From Haplomitrium mnioides (taxonomy: Eukaryota > Marchantiophyta > Haplomitriopsida > Calobryales): a stretch of 24,472 nucleotides of DNA. Below the pieces are notes generated by a model. That model worked only from the letters and a program-made list of their open reading frames with translations. It searched no databases and had not been told where the DNA came from. This document shows, piece by piece, positions 9,607-17,627 of the stretch. The DNA lies in NCBI GenBank assembly GCA_049999725.1, contig JBNGIS010019117.1, positions 50,764 to 75,235 on the forward strand. The letters run 5' to 3'. Within the stretch, counting starts at the first letter, position 1; the number at the start of each line of letters is the position of its first letter. The translations under genes and the position numbers were made by a program.

Positions 9607-10128
9607 GTGTATTCAGAGGTTGCAAGGCCAACATCATCTTCATTAAGTGAGGTGATTCCTACGAGTGGATGTAAGGAAAGGTTGTGGCAGGTACATGCAC
9701 TAAGGTTGGTAGAGGATGTTTGGCAGGATGCATTTGTGCCATGTCTTGCACTGGATGGTTCTGTCACACATGAACTTGTAGATCTTTCACCATTAGATAC
9801 TATGCCAATTTCATGGTAGTGTCATGCTAATGGTATTTGTTTGTTGGAGTTGTTTGGAGGCATCAGTACACGGTTTGCTATTGTGCTCTAGGCAGAGATT
9901 CCAATTTAGCGGTATTTGTATGTGGAAAAGGGTGAGATTGCTCGCAGAATCTCCTTGAAGCATGTGGCGCTGATGGTTGAGCAATTTCTACGATTGCTTT
10001 TAGTTAGTGCAATGCGAGGTTATTTGCATGCATTGTCGGCCAATATTTTATTGCTAAAGGTGGACCACTTAGCTAGAGTGAGGCCGATTGATTTACTGAC
10101 GAGTCACCTTGCAGCTTATGTATTTTAA
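9607..10128 (+). pseudogene. Cytosine-5 DNA methyltransferase-like domain of element A
   Basis: The frame from 9607 carries an N-terminal linker ending LVDLSPLDTMPISW, a TAG (9817), then GICLLELFGGISTRF at 9832-9876. This matches the S-adenosylmethionine-binding motif I of C5-methyltransferases (hydrophobic strand, then LFxGIGTG), with the later glycines changed to Ser and Arg. RYLYVEKGEIARR (about 9910-9950) fits the motif II region with its acidic residue. RPIDLL at 10081-10098 is the strand leading into catalytic motif IV. The Pro-Cys pair itself lies at 10107-10112 in a different frame, consistent with a 4-base deletion. The motif I to IV spacing of about 85 codons fits the family. Later motifs (ENV, QRR, motif X) are absent or in the gap. 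A weak continuation (LVFFEIQPCRYWW, 10133-10180) is possible. Stops: 9817, 9889, 9907, all TAG. If active in the ancestor it would have methylated cytosine in DNA. Confidence 0.62.
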
Positions 10129-10189
10129 GTAAGAGGCTTTGGTATTTTTTGAGATACAACCTTGTAGATATTGGTGGAACCCAACACCG

Positions 10190-10192
<3 letters not shown>

Positions 10193-10228
<36 letters not shown>

Positions 10229-10628
10229 NNNNNNNNNNNNNNNNNNNNNNNNNNNNNNNNNNNNNNNNNNNNNNNNNNNNNNNNNNNNNNNNNNNNNNNN
10301 NNNNNNNNNNNNNNNNNNNNNNNNNNNNNNNNNNNNNNNNNNNNNNNNNNNNNNNNNNNNNNNNNNNNNNNNNNNNNNNNNNNNNNNNNNNNNNNNNNNN
10401 NNNNNNNNNNNNNNNNNNNNNNNNNNNNNNNNNNNNNNNNNNNNNNNNNNNNNNNNNNNNNNNNNNNNNNNNNNNNNNNNNNNNNNNNNNNNNNNNNNNN
10501 NNNNNNNNNNNNNNNNNNNNNNNNNNNNNNNNNNNNNNNNNNNNNNNNNNNNNNNNNNNNNNNNNNNNNNNNNNNNNNNNNNNNNNNNNNNNNNNNNNNN
10601 NNNNNNNNNNNNNNNNNNNNNNNNNNNN

Positions 10629-10671
<43 letters not shown>
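10193..10671. repeat. (GA)n microsatellite interrupted by a 400-N assembly gap
   Basis: (GA)n at 10193-10228 and 10629-10671 flank exactly 400 Ns (10229-10628). The gap probably marks an unresolved longer repeat. The round number suggests its size is an estimate. Apparent Arg-Glu or Ser-Leu repeat proteins across it are artefacts. Confidence 0.95.
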
Positions 10672-10673
<2 letters not shown>

Positions 10674-11250
10674 TCTCCACTGGCATCACTGTTGTTGCAT
10701 CTATCGCTGAGATTGAGCGACGTCATGTGCTGCGACAAGCCATGAATTTGTATGGTCTTACTTGGATTGTGAGATTCAAGTGGAAAAGGGTTTAAATTTT
10801 GCGAGTTTGGATTGTTATGAAGGACATTGATTTACCCTCCTCTTTTCGACATGATGTCATTATGGTTGTGGATCTGGATGATTCATATGTTTGGGTGGAG
10901 GTGTGTTCAGAGAGAGCCCAGGTGTTTGAGAGAGTCATGCCTATAGTGTTTGACAACCTTGCCATTGCTCATCATTGTCATACATTTCGATATGCTACCA
11001 TACATGGAGGTGGTTATTGCACTAGCATTCGGAGGCTTAATCTTGGTGATTATGTTTATGTATAGCAAATAGCACCCACAACACTTGATGTCACTCTTGG
11101 ACGCCAAATTTTGCGTGTATGTGAGGTACTAGTAGCCTTTGGGACTTTTGCAGCTAGAAGGATGTGATGGCATGGTTTGGAAGAATCATGTGCGCAATTG
11201 TGCACCTTGTCACTTTCCAAACATCGATGACACTATGTACTTTAGTATGG
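10672..11250 (+). pseudogene. Ty3/gypsy integrase post-core (C-terminal) segment of element A
   Basis: One frame is readable from the end of (GA)n to TAG 11063-11065, with TAA at 10793. It then continues to about 11135, where a frameshift moves reading to the frame 11139-11333. The stretch VWVEVCSERAQVFERVMPIV, then FDNLAIAHHCHTFRYATIHG, then SIRRLNLGDYVYV, has the layout of the region after the integrase core in Ty3/gypsy pol: helical AxxNLxxAQHRDxxRYA followed by a GD-V-Y barrel-like module. LEGCDGMVWKNHVRNCAPCH follows at about 11151-11210. The D-D-E core itself is not present here. The piece would normally contact DNA and help select targets. It passes directly into the PHD finger. Confidence 0.55.
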
Positions 11251-11273
11251 CACAAGTTACTACAGGTTTGAAG

Positions 11274-11406
11274 TGCGTGCTATGTGGTTCTCCTCAAGAG
11301 CCAGCTACTATATTGATTTTTCAGGTGTTCTAGAGGATGGCATCTATCATGCTTGACACCTCCATTGGTTTCTATTCTTGGCGGATCATGGTTCTACCCT
11401 CATTAT
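11274..11406 (+). pseudogene. PHD finger at the C-terminal end of element A pol, frameshifted
   Basis: The first zinc pair reads CVLCGSPQEPATILI (11274-11318) in the frame of the integrase tail. After a frameshift near 11320 the rest reads CSRGWHLSCLTPPLVSIL at 11326-11379, then GGSWFYPHY to 11406. This follows the C4-H-C3 PHD pattern: CxxC, C followed four residues later by WH, HxxC, then the LxPPL and WFCPxC signature. One Cys of the second pair is lost at the frameshift. The last two Cys are both Tyr (TAC, TAT in place of TGC, TGT), each explained by one G-to-A change. PHD fingers read the methylation state of histone H3 tails. In a retroelement it could guide integration to chosen chromatin, which is inference. 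Confidence 0.65.
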
Positions 11407-11574
11407 TCATAGAACAACTAGTTTCCATTGAGTTCCAGGGTTGGTATAGATTATAGAGGGTGAACGATGGGGCTCTATTGCACTCGGCTTCCTAGTCTTT
11501 GCATCAGTAGGTGTATATCAATTTTCTAGGAGATAGATGGCTACCTAGTGTTAGGAGACCTGACCACCAGCTTT
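11407..11574 (+). other. 3' untranslated part of element A
   Basis: Between the PHD finger and the polypurine tract. All plus frames contain stops and no domain is visible. Confidence 0.5.
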
Positions 11575-11588
11575 GGGGGGGGGGGGCG
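11575..11588 (+). promoter_or_regulatory. Polypurine tract of element A (G12)
   Basis: Twelve consecutive Gs (11575-11586), then CGAT, then the LTR start TGTGAGG at 11591. A G-rich polypurine tract immediately 5' of the 3' LTR primes plus-strand DNA synthesis in LTR retroelements. The position just before a sequence that is repeated at 11970 supports the call. A homopolymer this long is also prone to sequencing length errors. Confidence 0.6.
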
Positions 11589-11590
11589 AT

Positions 11591-11720
11591 TGTGAGGTCT
11601 CATGCATTGTATGCGTATGAGACTCAATTGTTTGTCATTCTCTGTTGTATGTCTATAGATGTCATGGAATGTGTGTGGATGATGTAGTTGTGCAAGCGAT
11701 GTGTATGCACACGACAGTTG
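11591..11720 (+). mobile_element. 3' LTR start of element A, copy 1 (truncated)
   Basis: Begins TGTGAGGTCTCATGCATTG directly after the polypurine tract. About 130 bp are shared at roughly 85-90% identity with 11970-12098. Homology is lost after GACAGTTG (about 11720). The first 25 bases contain an imperfect inverted repeat (CTCATGCA...TGCGTATGAG). Confidence 0.6.
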
Positions 11721-11803
11721 TTACAACATTCCAAATAGTTTTCTACTTTTAGACATTTTGAGTTTTTCATCTTTGTGTACCTTAGTATCATCAAAAGATT
11801 ATC
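11721..11803. other. Unassigned junction between LTR copy 1 and copia-like fragment
   Basis: AT-rich DNA without a match to either flank. It may be a diverged continuation of the LTR. Confidence 0.4.
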
Positions 11804-11967
11804 TGTTGATGTTTCTATTCATTTATGAACCAAGAGGAAAGCTGAGGTATTGCAGTTCTTGAAGAAGCATAGATTCCTTGTAAGCAAAGATGCACTGGTT
11901 CTGATATTGGAAAATCAACACAACACATTTGGAATTTCTTGAAGAAGGTATCACTCGAAGAAAAGTG
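11804..11967 (-). mobile_element. Copia-like LTR end / primer-binding-site fragment, copy 2
   Basis: Second copy of the segment at 2454-2615, from about TTTATGAACCAAGAGGA through CACTCGAAGAAAAGTG. The minus-strand primer-binding-site-like core is CAATATCAGAACCA (complement of 11896-11909), more diverged than copy 1. The same minus-strand reading frame is open here too, ending SSRTAIPQLSSWFINE. Homology stops exactly where the second copy of the element A LTR begins (11967/11970), so this is a recombination or insertion junction, not a random end. Confidence 0.5.
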
Positions 11968-11969
11968 AT

Positions 11970-12098
11970 TGTGAGGTCTCATGCATTGTATGTGCATGAG
12001 GCTCAATTGTTTGTCATTCTCTATTGTATGTTTGAAGATATCATGGAATATGTGTGGACGATGTAGTTGTGTAAACGATGTGTATGCGCATGGCAGTT
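11970..12098 (+). mobile_element. LTR start of element A, copy 2
   Basis: Repeats TGTGAGGTCTCATGCATTG and the next 110 bp of 11591-11720 with scattered transitions. It is not preceded by a polypurine tract but by the copia-like fragment. The LTR may continue for some hundred bases past 12098, since copy 1 is cut short and cannot define its end. Confidence 0.6.
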
Positions 12099-12701
12099 TG
12101 TACATGTGAGTATTGTATTTTGTTTTGTTCGATTTTGTTATAGATCTTGTGTTAGGTGGGTCGAAGCCAGTGGCAGTATAGTCAACTAAGGTGAGTATTT
12201 GTGTCTTGGGTTTGATTATTCATAAGAGGTTAGGGGAATTTGCCATACCCTTAGAGTCTGAGAAGGGGTAAGAGTTTCTAAAGTGAATGCTTGGTGTGCT
12301 ACAACCTAGTGGTGAGCTAAGACCAAAATAGTTTTCTGTATTGGTTACCTTTCATACATGTAAATCAGTGAAGTGCTATTTTGGTGAGTGTGAATGTATG
12401 TAGGTTCTTTATGTGCATTTACTTTGGATACTGCTCTTTCCAAGTTGTAACACCTAAAATCAGATGTTTGTGAATTATTTATTTTTTTGTTATGGGCATC
12501 AATTCTTGAACCTGAAGACCAACCAGCAAGCCAATAATCGTTTGCAGATCCAGAGCTGGTGTTGAGGGAAGAGAAAGCACCCTCACAACCCCTTGAGTTC
12601 TGATGGACCTCTATCCCACCACAACCAAGTATATCTCTAGATAGCCCCTTCAGCGGGGCACCTTGACTGACCCTATAAAGCTATCAATGTCATAAGTTAG
12701 G
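12099..12701. other. Possible remainder of LTR copy 2; no gene
   Basis: Non-coding, with T/G-rich start. Includes a small perfect hairpin GCCCC-TTCAGC-GGGGC near 12637-12652 and a TATAAAG word near 12673. Neither has supporting context as a promoter. The 3' border of the LTR was not found. Confidence 0.4.
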
Positions 12702-12729
12702 CCATATACTACAAGGGGGGAGTATATGG
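12702..12729. repeat. Perfect 9-bp inverted repeat with G-rich loop
   Basis: CCATATACT (12702-12710) and AGTATATGG (12721-12729) are exact complements around ACAAGGGGGG. AAGGGGGGAG also resembles a copia-type polypurine tract, but no LTR start follows. Confidence 0.7.
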
Positions 12730-12732
12730 TCA

Positions 12733-12884
12733 TAGTTTCACCATAGTTGTGTGGTCATCCATATTGTCCTCTTTTCCAAATCTTAAATTCAATAGTTTCC
12801 TTGCCAAATAAGCAATAAGTGCTCTATCTTTTTCATAAGCTTACTTGAGACTATTCCAAACCTTATTTAAAGTAGTTAGGGTCC
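12733..12884 (-). pseudogene. Possible copia gag fragment
   Basis: On the minus strand one frame reads VWNSLK, a stop (TAA), AYEKDRALIAYLARKLLNLR and FGKEDNMDDHTTMV. This layout (W-x-x-L-K-x-x-Y, an RxxLxxLR-like helix, then acidic x-DH) is that of the Ty1/copia gag helical domain. The fragment is about 50 codons long and has one stop. No other part of a copia polyprotein could be read around it. It may be an isolated scrap or the visible edge of a decayed element extending through 12885-14000. Confidence 0.35.
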
Positions 12885-14798
12885 TTGTTTAAATGAATTG
12901 ATTCCCAACTAAGCTCAAGTAGAGTATTAGATGCAAACTATTGGAAGAGAAAAGCGTGTCTTCTATGATGAATTCAAAAGATCTATAGCAAAAAGCAAAT
13001 TTGTACAAGTAAAGATTGGTTTTGGATGAGTCAACCATCAAAATCAATCAAAGTCAAAGTGCAAGTGTTGCAACAACCCAACTACAGCCCAAATATGTCA
13101 CATTGGATCAAGCAAAACTTCAGAAGGAGGAAGACCAATGATCATTGGAGAATATCTAAATTTGTCTCGATTGAAGGAATTCTACCCAAATGCTAGTATA
13201 AAACTATCCAAAAGAGAGCAACGACACCAAAAAGAGAAAACATAGCAATCTATGCTTATAGTAATAAAAGAGGCTATTGCCACTTTGATAAATAAGAGAA
13301 GAAGATATTTCAATATATTAAACAAAGATGATGCATAGTCATGTACAAAATATGCCATCATATATCTTAACAGTGGAATCATCTTTATTCAAGCACATCT
13401 TTGTTCAATCTGCTCTAGCCTAAGAAGAACTATGTCAAATATCTTAGTTCTCAATATTTTTGATCTCATGACTCGCAACTCACCTACAAAGGTTTCCAAT
13501 ACACGACTTTTGATCAAGAACAAACCAAGTCACCCAAATACCTAAGCATGCACATAGATATTAACTTGGATAATACAATTCCACAAAATATATTAGGGCA
13601 ACTTATATATAACATATTCCATATTATAAGACATTAAAGGTACACACATGACCAAAAATCTCAAAGTTGTTGAGGAAAAACATTTACACACAACATAAAT
13701 ATATAAATATAGAATGATTTACATTGATGAAGATCTAAATTGTAAGATTCCTTTTTTCTATTGTCATTGTTTCTCTTGATGGTGCATTTTGGTTGCATGT
13801 AAACTATGTTTGTTATTGTCATTCTAAACCATATATCTGGAATCTAGTAGACCCTCCTTTTTAGTTGTAAGAATCCATCACAAACACCAACATATAGCCT
13901 CTTATGAATTTGGCTTATCCGATGAAGTGTCATTCAAAAGAGAAGGGGAAGAAAAACAAAGGACTAAAGAGAGAGGAAGGAACTACAAGATAGAGAAAAA
14001 TAAAATACAATATTGTAGGAAAAAATATACGGCAAACTAATTCGAAGAACTAATTATGATATAAATACACACAAATAACAAAAATATAGGTATGTTGATG
14101 ATAAGCATAACATAGTTTCACTCAATTAGTGTCAATTGGTGCTGCAAAATTTTTTTTATCTAATATGACCAAGGTCAAATATCCGTGTTGATGGACAATA
14201 GTGACTTGGTACAGTCCTAATATGTGAAGGCATAGAGTGGATATCTAGCTTCTATTATGTGTTGCAATTGATGATATAGTGTTTGTGGTATTGGGATGAA
14301 GGATAAAGAAGATCTAGAAGTCATTAGAGAATTTGGGGTTTTCAGTAAAATATATACATAGTAAATTATGTTCTTATTTGAAGTGTATTGCAGCTGATGC
14401 TCTACATACAAACAATATATGTCAAATGTCATTAGTAGAAACATACAAAAGGGAAAAAAAACTATTGTTAATCGAGAGTTATAACTAGTCAAAGGTAAAA
14501 TAGAACTTTGCAAAAAATTCAAAATAGAGAGTATTTAGATAATAAAAAATGTAAATATTGTTTCATATATAAAATGCTTATTTCATAAGATTTCTAAAAA
14601 GGTATAGTACAAGCAATTTGAGTAAGTATCAAGGATTTTGGAGAAATTCTTCTAGAGACTTCATAGAAGACAAGTCAAGAAAAGTCATTGTAATCTTTGA
14701 CTTTCTCTTTGAGAAAATCTCAAAATATGAAAGTAGCTTTTGTAATTAGGCACAAATAAAAAGGAATAGTTGACTAGGTCAGGTGATTGGTCAAGAAA
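12885..14798. other. AT-rich stretch with no gene
   Basis: Only short chance frames on both strands (longest about 101 codons, minus 14217-14522, hydrophobic and without a domain). No LTR border, RNA gene or long repeat recognised. Confidence 0.6.
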
Positions 14799-14937
14799 AG
14801 CTCCAAATGAGAAGCTTCTTCTTGAAAAAGTAAGAAAATATTAAAGTACTTTAGAAATACTTTTGAGAAGAGCTCCAAACGAGAAGCTTCTTAAGAAAAA
14901 GCAAAGATATTGTAGTAGATGCTTTAAGAGATACCTT
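14799..14937. repeat. Imperfect tandem duplication, unit about 72 bp
   Basis: AGCTCCAAATGAGAAGCTTC (14799) recurs as AGCTCCAAACGAGAAGCTTC (14871). The rest of the unit is alignable with substitutions and small indels (copy 1 14799-14870, copy 2 14871-14937). It lies upstream of element B, where an LTR would be expected. Short tandem duplications are common in LTR U3 regions. Confidence 0.6.
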
Positions 14938-15960
14938 AGAGTTTGAAATTGAAAGGCTAGCTTTTACCTAAGGTAAAATAATCTTTAAGATTTACTAGTA
15001 GAAATTAGCTAGACTAGTGTATAAAGAATGAGAAGAGAGAGCAAATGGGACTTTCATTTTCACACTTGGGGAGTTGATTCTTGGAGAGACCATTGGAGAA
15101 GCGTTTGGAAGAGCTCTTAGAGGAGCTACCAAGAAGACTTATTGGAGTACAAGCACTTGAAAAAGGGTTTCCAAAGGAGTGAGGAGTTTGTTGAGAGTGA
15201 GAGAAGGGGAGAGCATAAGAGTGTTGAGAGATTTTTGAAGTAAAGAGTTTGAAATTATGAAAGAGATTGTGCATCGAGCATTTACCTTGTGTATATTCTA
15301 TAGAAAGTTTTGGGTTTTGATGTGTGAAATCGTATTTTTGTTCTTCTGTCATCTTAAATATGCACTCAATATCAAAGTCACATGAGAAGAAACCGACAAA
15401 GCGATTAGCTTCGTATTTTTGGTTTTGTTTCTGGGACCTCATCAATAAGAAGGAAAGAAGGTGGTGATCAAGCTTGAGTTTTGAATAGCAATGGAAGACA
15501 TGATTGGTAAAAGCCTACAGATCTCTGAGATAGTAAGAAGAATCAACAATTTACCACTAGCATGTAACAAAATTGAGTTGAAACAATTCATCAACTTGGT
15601 GATCTATTACTTCATTTTATAAATGACTTTGCCTCTTTGGTCATACTGTTGTATCAATATTTGTACTCTTCAATGGAGTGGGTATAGTCTTTGGAGCATG
15701 AATAACTTTTCCATCATATTAAAGAGAGAGCTCTCAATGACCTCAACAAATGATTAAGGAATGACCATCGTAGTTCGTGTAGTTACTGTGACCAAGATCC
15801 ATATATGCCAATGATTGGTTGCACAATTTGGAGTGGAAAAAATGGAGAAAATTTTGATGGATCTCAATCTATTTATTTTTCCTATTCTAATCCGAGCTAT
15901 TTGTGAGGTACACATTTTTGTCTTGTGATAGATGTGGTAAGAAAGAGAAATCAATGAAGG
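14938..15960 (+). other. Possible 5' LTR / leader region of element B
   Basis: Purine-rich, then T/G-rich DNA directly upstream of gag. TGGGACCTCATC near 15434 starts with the TGG expected of a primer-binding site, but I could not match it to a tRNA. No second copy of this DNA was seen downstream of element B. A short frame at 15491 (ATGGAAGACATG) breaks after about 40 codons. Confidence 0.3.
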
Positions 15961-16525
15961 AACATCATCAAGCTATCTAATCAAGATAAGAAAATTCTGG
16001 TCTTCTATGGCAAAGAGGATGAAAGCGTGAAGAATTGTCTACGAGATTTCAAACATGCTTGCATTGGAAATAGTGAGAAGCAACCGAATCAGTTGGCATT
16101 ACTACTTGAATTTCTGGAATGTGAAGCTCTTAGATGGTACAAAGAGCAAAAAAGAAAAATTCTTGAATCATGGGCAAGTTTGACAAAAGCTTTGGTGGAG
16201 GAACTTCTCCTTATGGAGAGCTAATTGAAACTTATTCAAGAGGTGACATACTTGAAGCAAGGTGAGTGTGAAAAAATGCACAAGTGTAATGAGAGATTAG
16301 ACTACTTAGAAACACAATCCTAAAATGTGTTGAGAAAAAGTGCTAAGAATACAAGTTATCTAGTGGTGGGAATTACGAGAGTATTGGCAAAGCATTTCAT
16401 TTCAGGGTTGAAACCTGAAATTCAAGCAAAGATCAAATATGAGAGGCCAACTATGTGAACAAAGTTGTTGCGTATCACATTGAGGATGGAAGAGAGCTTA
16501 GAGGATGAGCGGAAGTAGAAGGCCA
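15961..16525 (+). pseudogene. gag of element B
   Basis: A single frame is readable from about 15961 to 16525, broken by TAA 16222, TAA 16321, TGA 16456 and TAG 16516. It starts KILVFYGKEDESVKNCLRDF, followed by LLEFLECEALRWYKEQ and later HFISGLKPEIQAKI. These are typical of the plant retrotransposon gag domain (F-x-G followed by a helical segment, EGxARxWY-like core, then FxxGLxPxxQ). The product would be the capsid protein of the virus-like particle. No start codon is supported: the first in-frame ATG (16027 region) falls inside the domain. Confidence 0.75.
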
Positions 16526-16738
16526 TTGTAGTAATAATGTCACAAATGAGTGCACTACAAATAACAACAATAGTGACTCCTCCACCACAAGCTCCAAATC
16601 CACACATAAATGATGTGCTACCATTGACAGAATAGCTGGAAAAGTTAAGTTTAAATCTTGTATAGGCTTTGGATTGAAAATCAGCCTAGACCTAATAGAA
16701 GAAGGCCAATATGACAAGAGAATATGAAGAACAGAACA
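16526..16738 (+). other. gag linker with frameshift(s), element B
   Basis: Connects the gag domain to the zinc knuckle, which is in another frame. It has several stops and a Pro-rich stretch (TPPPQAPNPH near 16575-16605). Confidence 0.5.
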
Positions 16739-16777
16739 TGTTTTGGATGTGGAGGGGCATATTTCATCAAAAATTGC
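16739..16777 (+). pseudogene. Zinc knuckle of element B gag
   Basis: CFGCGGAYFIKNC in a frame shifted from the gag domain. The spacing C-X2-C-X3-[Y]-X4-C with Tyr at the expected His position indicates a mutated or irregular CCHC knuckle. Such knuckles bind element RNA. Confidence 0.6.
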
Positions 16778-17210
16778 CCAAACATAGTAAATGGTGCAAA
16801 CATAATTGGCGGACGTGGAGGTGTAGCTTAAGCTTAAGTGAGGGTAGTTGCTTCAATCAATGTTGAAAAGGTTCCCCACGATGAGATGGAAGGGAGTTCA
16901 ATGGATTGAGGTATGAACTTGATGCTCATGTGAGAAAACAAGCACAAAGAGTTGAGAAGACTATGGGATCTTAACCGTTCTAAGTCAAGAAATACATCAC
17001 GACGTGAACATGGCTAAGAAGCCAAGCAAGCTAAGAAGAAGATTGGATCCAAATGGTGTTTCCATATCCAAATATCAAAATAAATGCAACATAGTGGTGG
17101 TGGAAGATATTGGAAATTTACAAGCCAATATCATAGTGAGACAACTGGTGGTGACAAATCCAACACTAAAGAATGAGCTATGTGGAGGATAGAGCACCAA
17201 ATGGCAACCA
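16778..17210 (+). other. gag-PR spacer of element B
   Basis: Protein-like fragments in changing frames (for example RRLDPNGVSISKYQNKCN near 17033-17085) with stops between. No domain recognised. Confidence 0.45.
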
Positions 17211-17627
17211 ATGATGAAAAAAATCTCAACAAACAGCTGTTATATGAGTGCAATTGATACAAAAGTATGTGCAAGAGCCTCTAAAATAGATGTCATATGC
17301 AAAGGGTATAATGTTCCTAAAGTATTGTTGGATGGAGGTTTGGTTGTGAATGTAATGTCCAAAGAATTGATGAAGAAGTTGGGCTTAAAGCTCAAGCAAC
17401 CTTTAGGATGTATAGCTGGCATGGAAAACAAGTCAAGAGTGTGCCCAATTTGAGTGATTAAGAAGGTGCTTATTACAATAATGGGTATTTCAATCTCTCT
17501 GTCTTTTCAAGTTTTGAAAGGAGCTAGTTACGACATGTTGTTAGAAAGGTCGTGGTTGCGAGGTGTGAGGACTATTGACAATTGGCACAAAACTATATCA
17601 CAATTGGACCCAAAATGCAAAGAGTAA
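17211..17627 (+). pseudogene. Aspartic protease (PR) of element B
   Basis: The frame reads VPKVLLDGGLVVNVMSKELM (about 17313-17372). This is the plant gypsy protease context with active-site LLDGG, where Asp is followed by Gly-Gly, as is usual in this lineage. TGA 17451 interrupts it. In the same frame ASYDMLLERSWLRG (about 17524-17565) supplies the conserved C-terminal YDxLLGRxWL motif, with the Gly replaced by Glu. PR would process the gag-pol precursor. The reading frame ends at TAA near 17625, after which the RT starts in another frame. Confidence 0.75.

Larger units (their letters stand above)
7159..12098 (+). mobile_element. Element A: decayed Ty3/gypsy-type LTR retrotransposon with MTase and PHD domains
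   Basis: Plus-strand order: gag (7352 on), broken zinc knuckle (8198-8237), aspartic protease (about 9074-9420), cytosine-5 methyltransferase-like domain (9832-10128), (GA)n and a 400-N gap (10193-10671), integrase post-core tail (10672-11250), PHD finger (11274-11406), G-rich polypurine tract (11575-11588), then LTR sequence starting TGTGAGG at 11591. The protease plus IN-tail plus polypurine tract and LTR support a Ty3/gypsy-like order. RT, RNase H and IN core are not visible, and no 5' LTR was found. The boundaries given are approximate. The element is dead: at least 14 stop codons and several frameshifts. The extra MTase and PHD domains are unusual for plant retrotransposons. Confidence 0.75.

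Noticed and set aside
7352-9909. TAG-only stops as stop-codon reassignment or programmed readthrough
   Set aside because: The element also has frameshifts and destroyed active sites, and TGA/TAA appear elsewhere in it. Decay is simpler.
10073-10795. Four 179-221 codon open frames across the 400-N gap on both strands
   Set aside because: They consist of Ns and (GA)n read as Arg-Glu or Ser-Leu repeats and are not evidence of proteins.
12673-12679. TATAAAG as a promoter TATA box
   Set aside because: It is a single word in AT-rich DNA without a linked gene or LTR border.
15014-15445. 143-codon minus-strand frame
   Set aside because: It is antisense to purine-rich probable LTR/leader DNA, Ser/Phe/Lys-rich, and has no domain.
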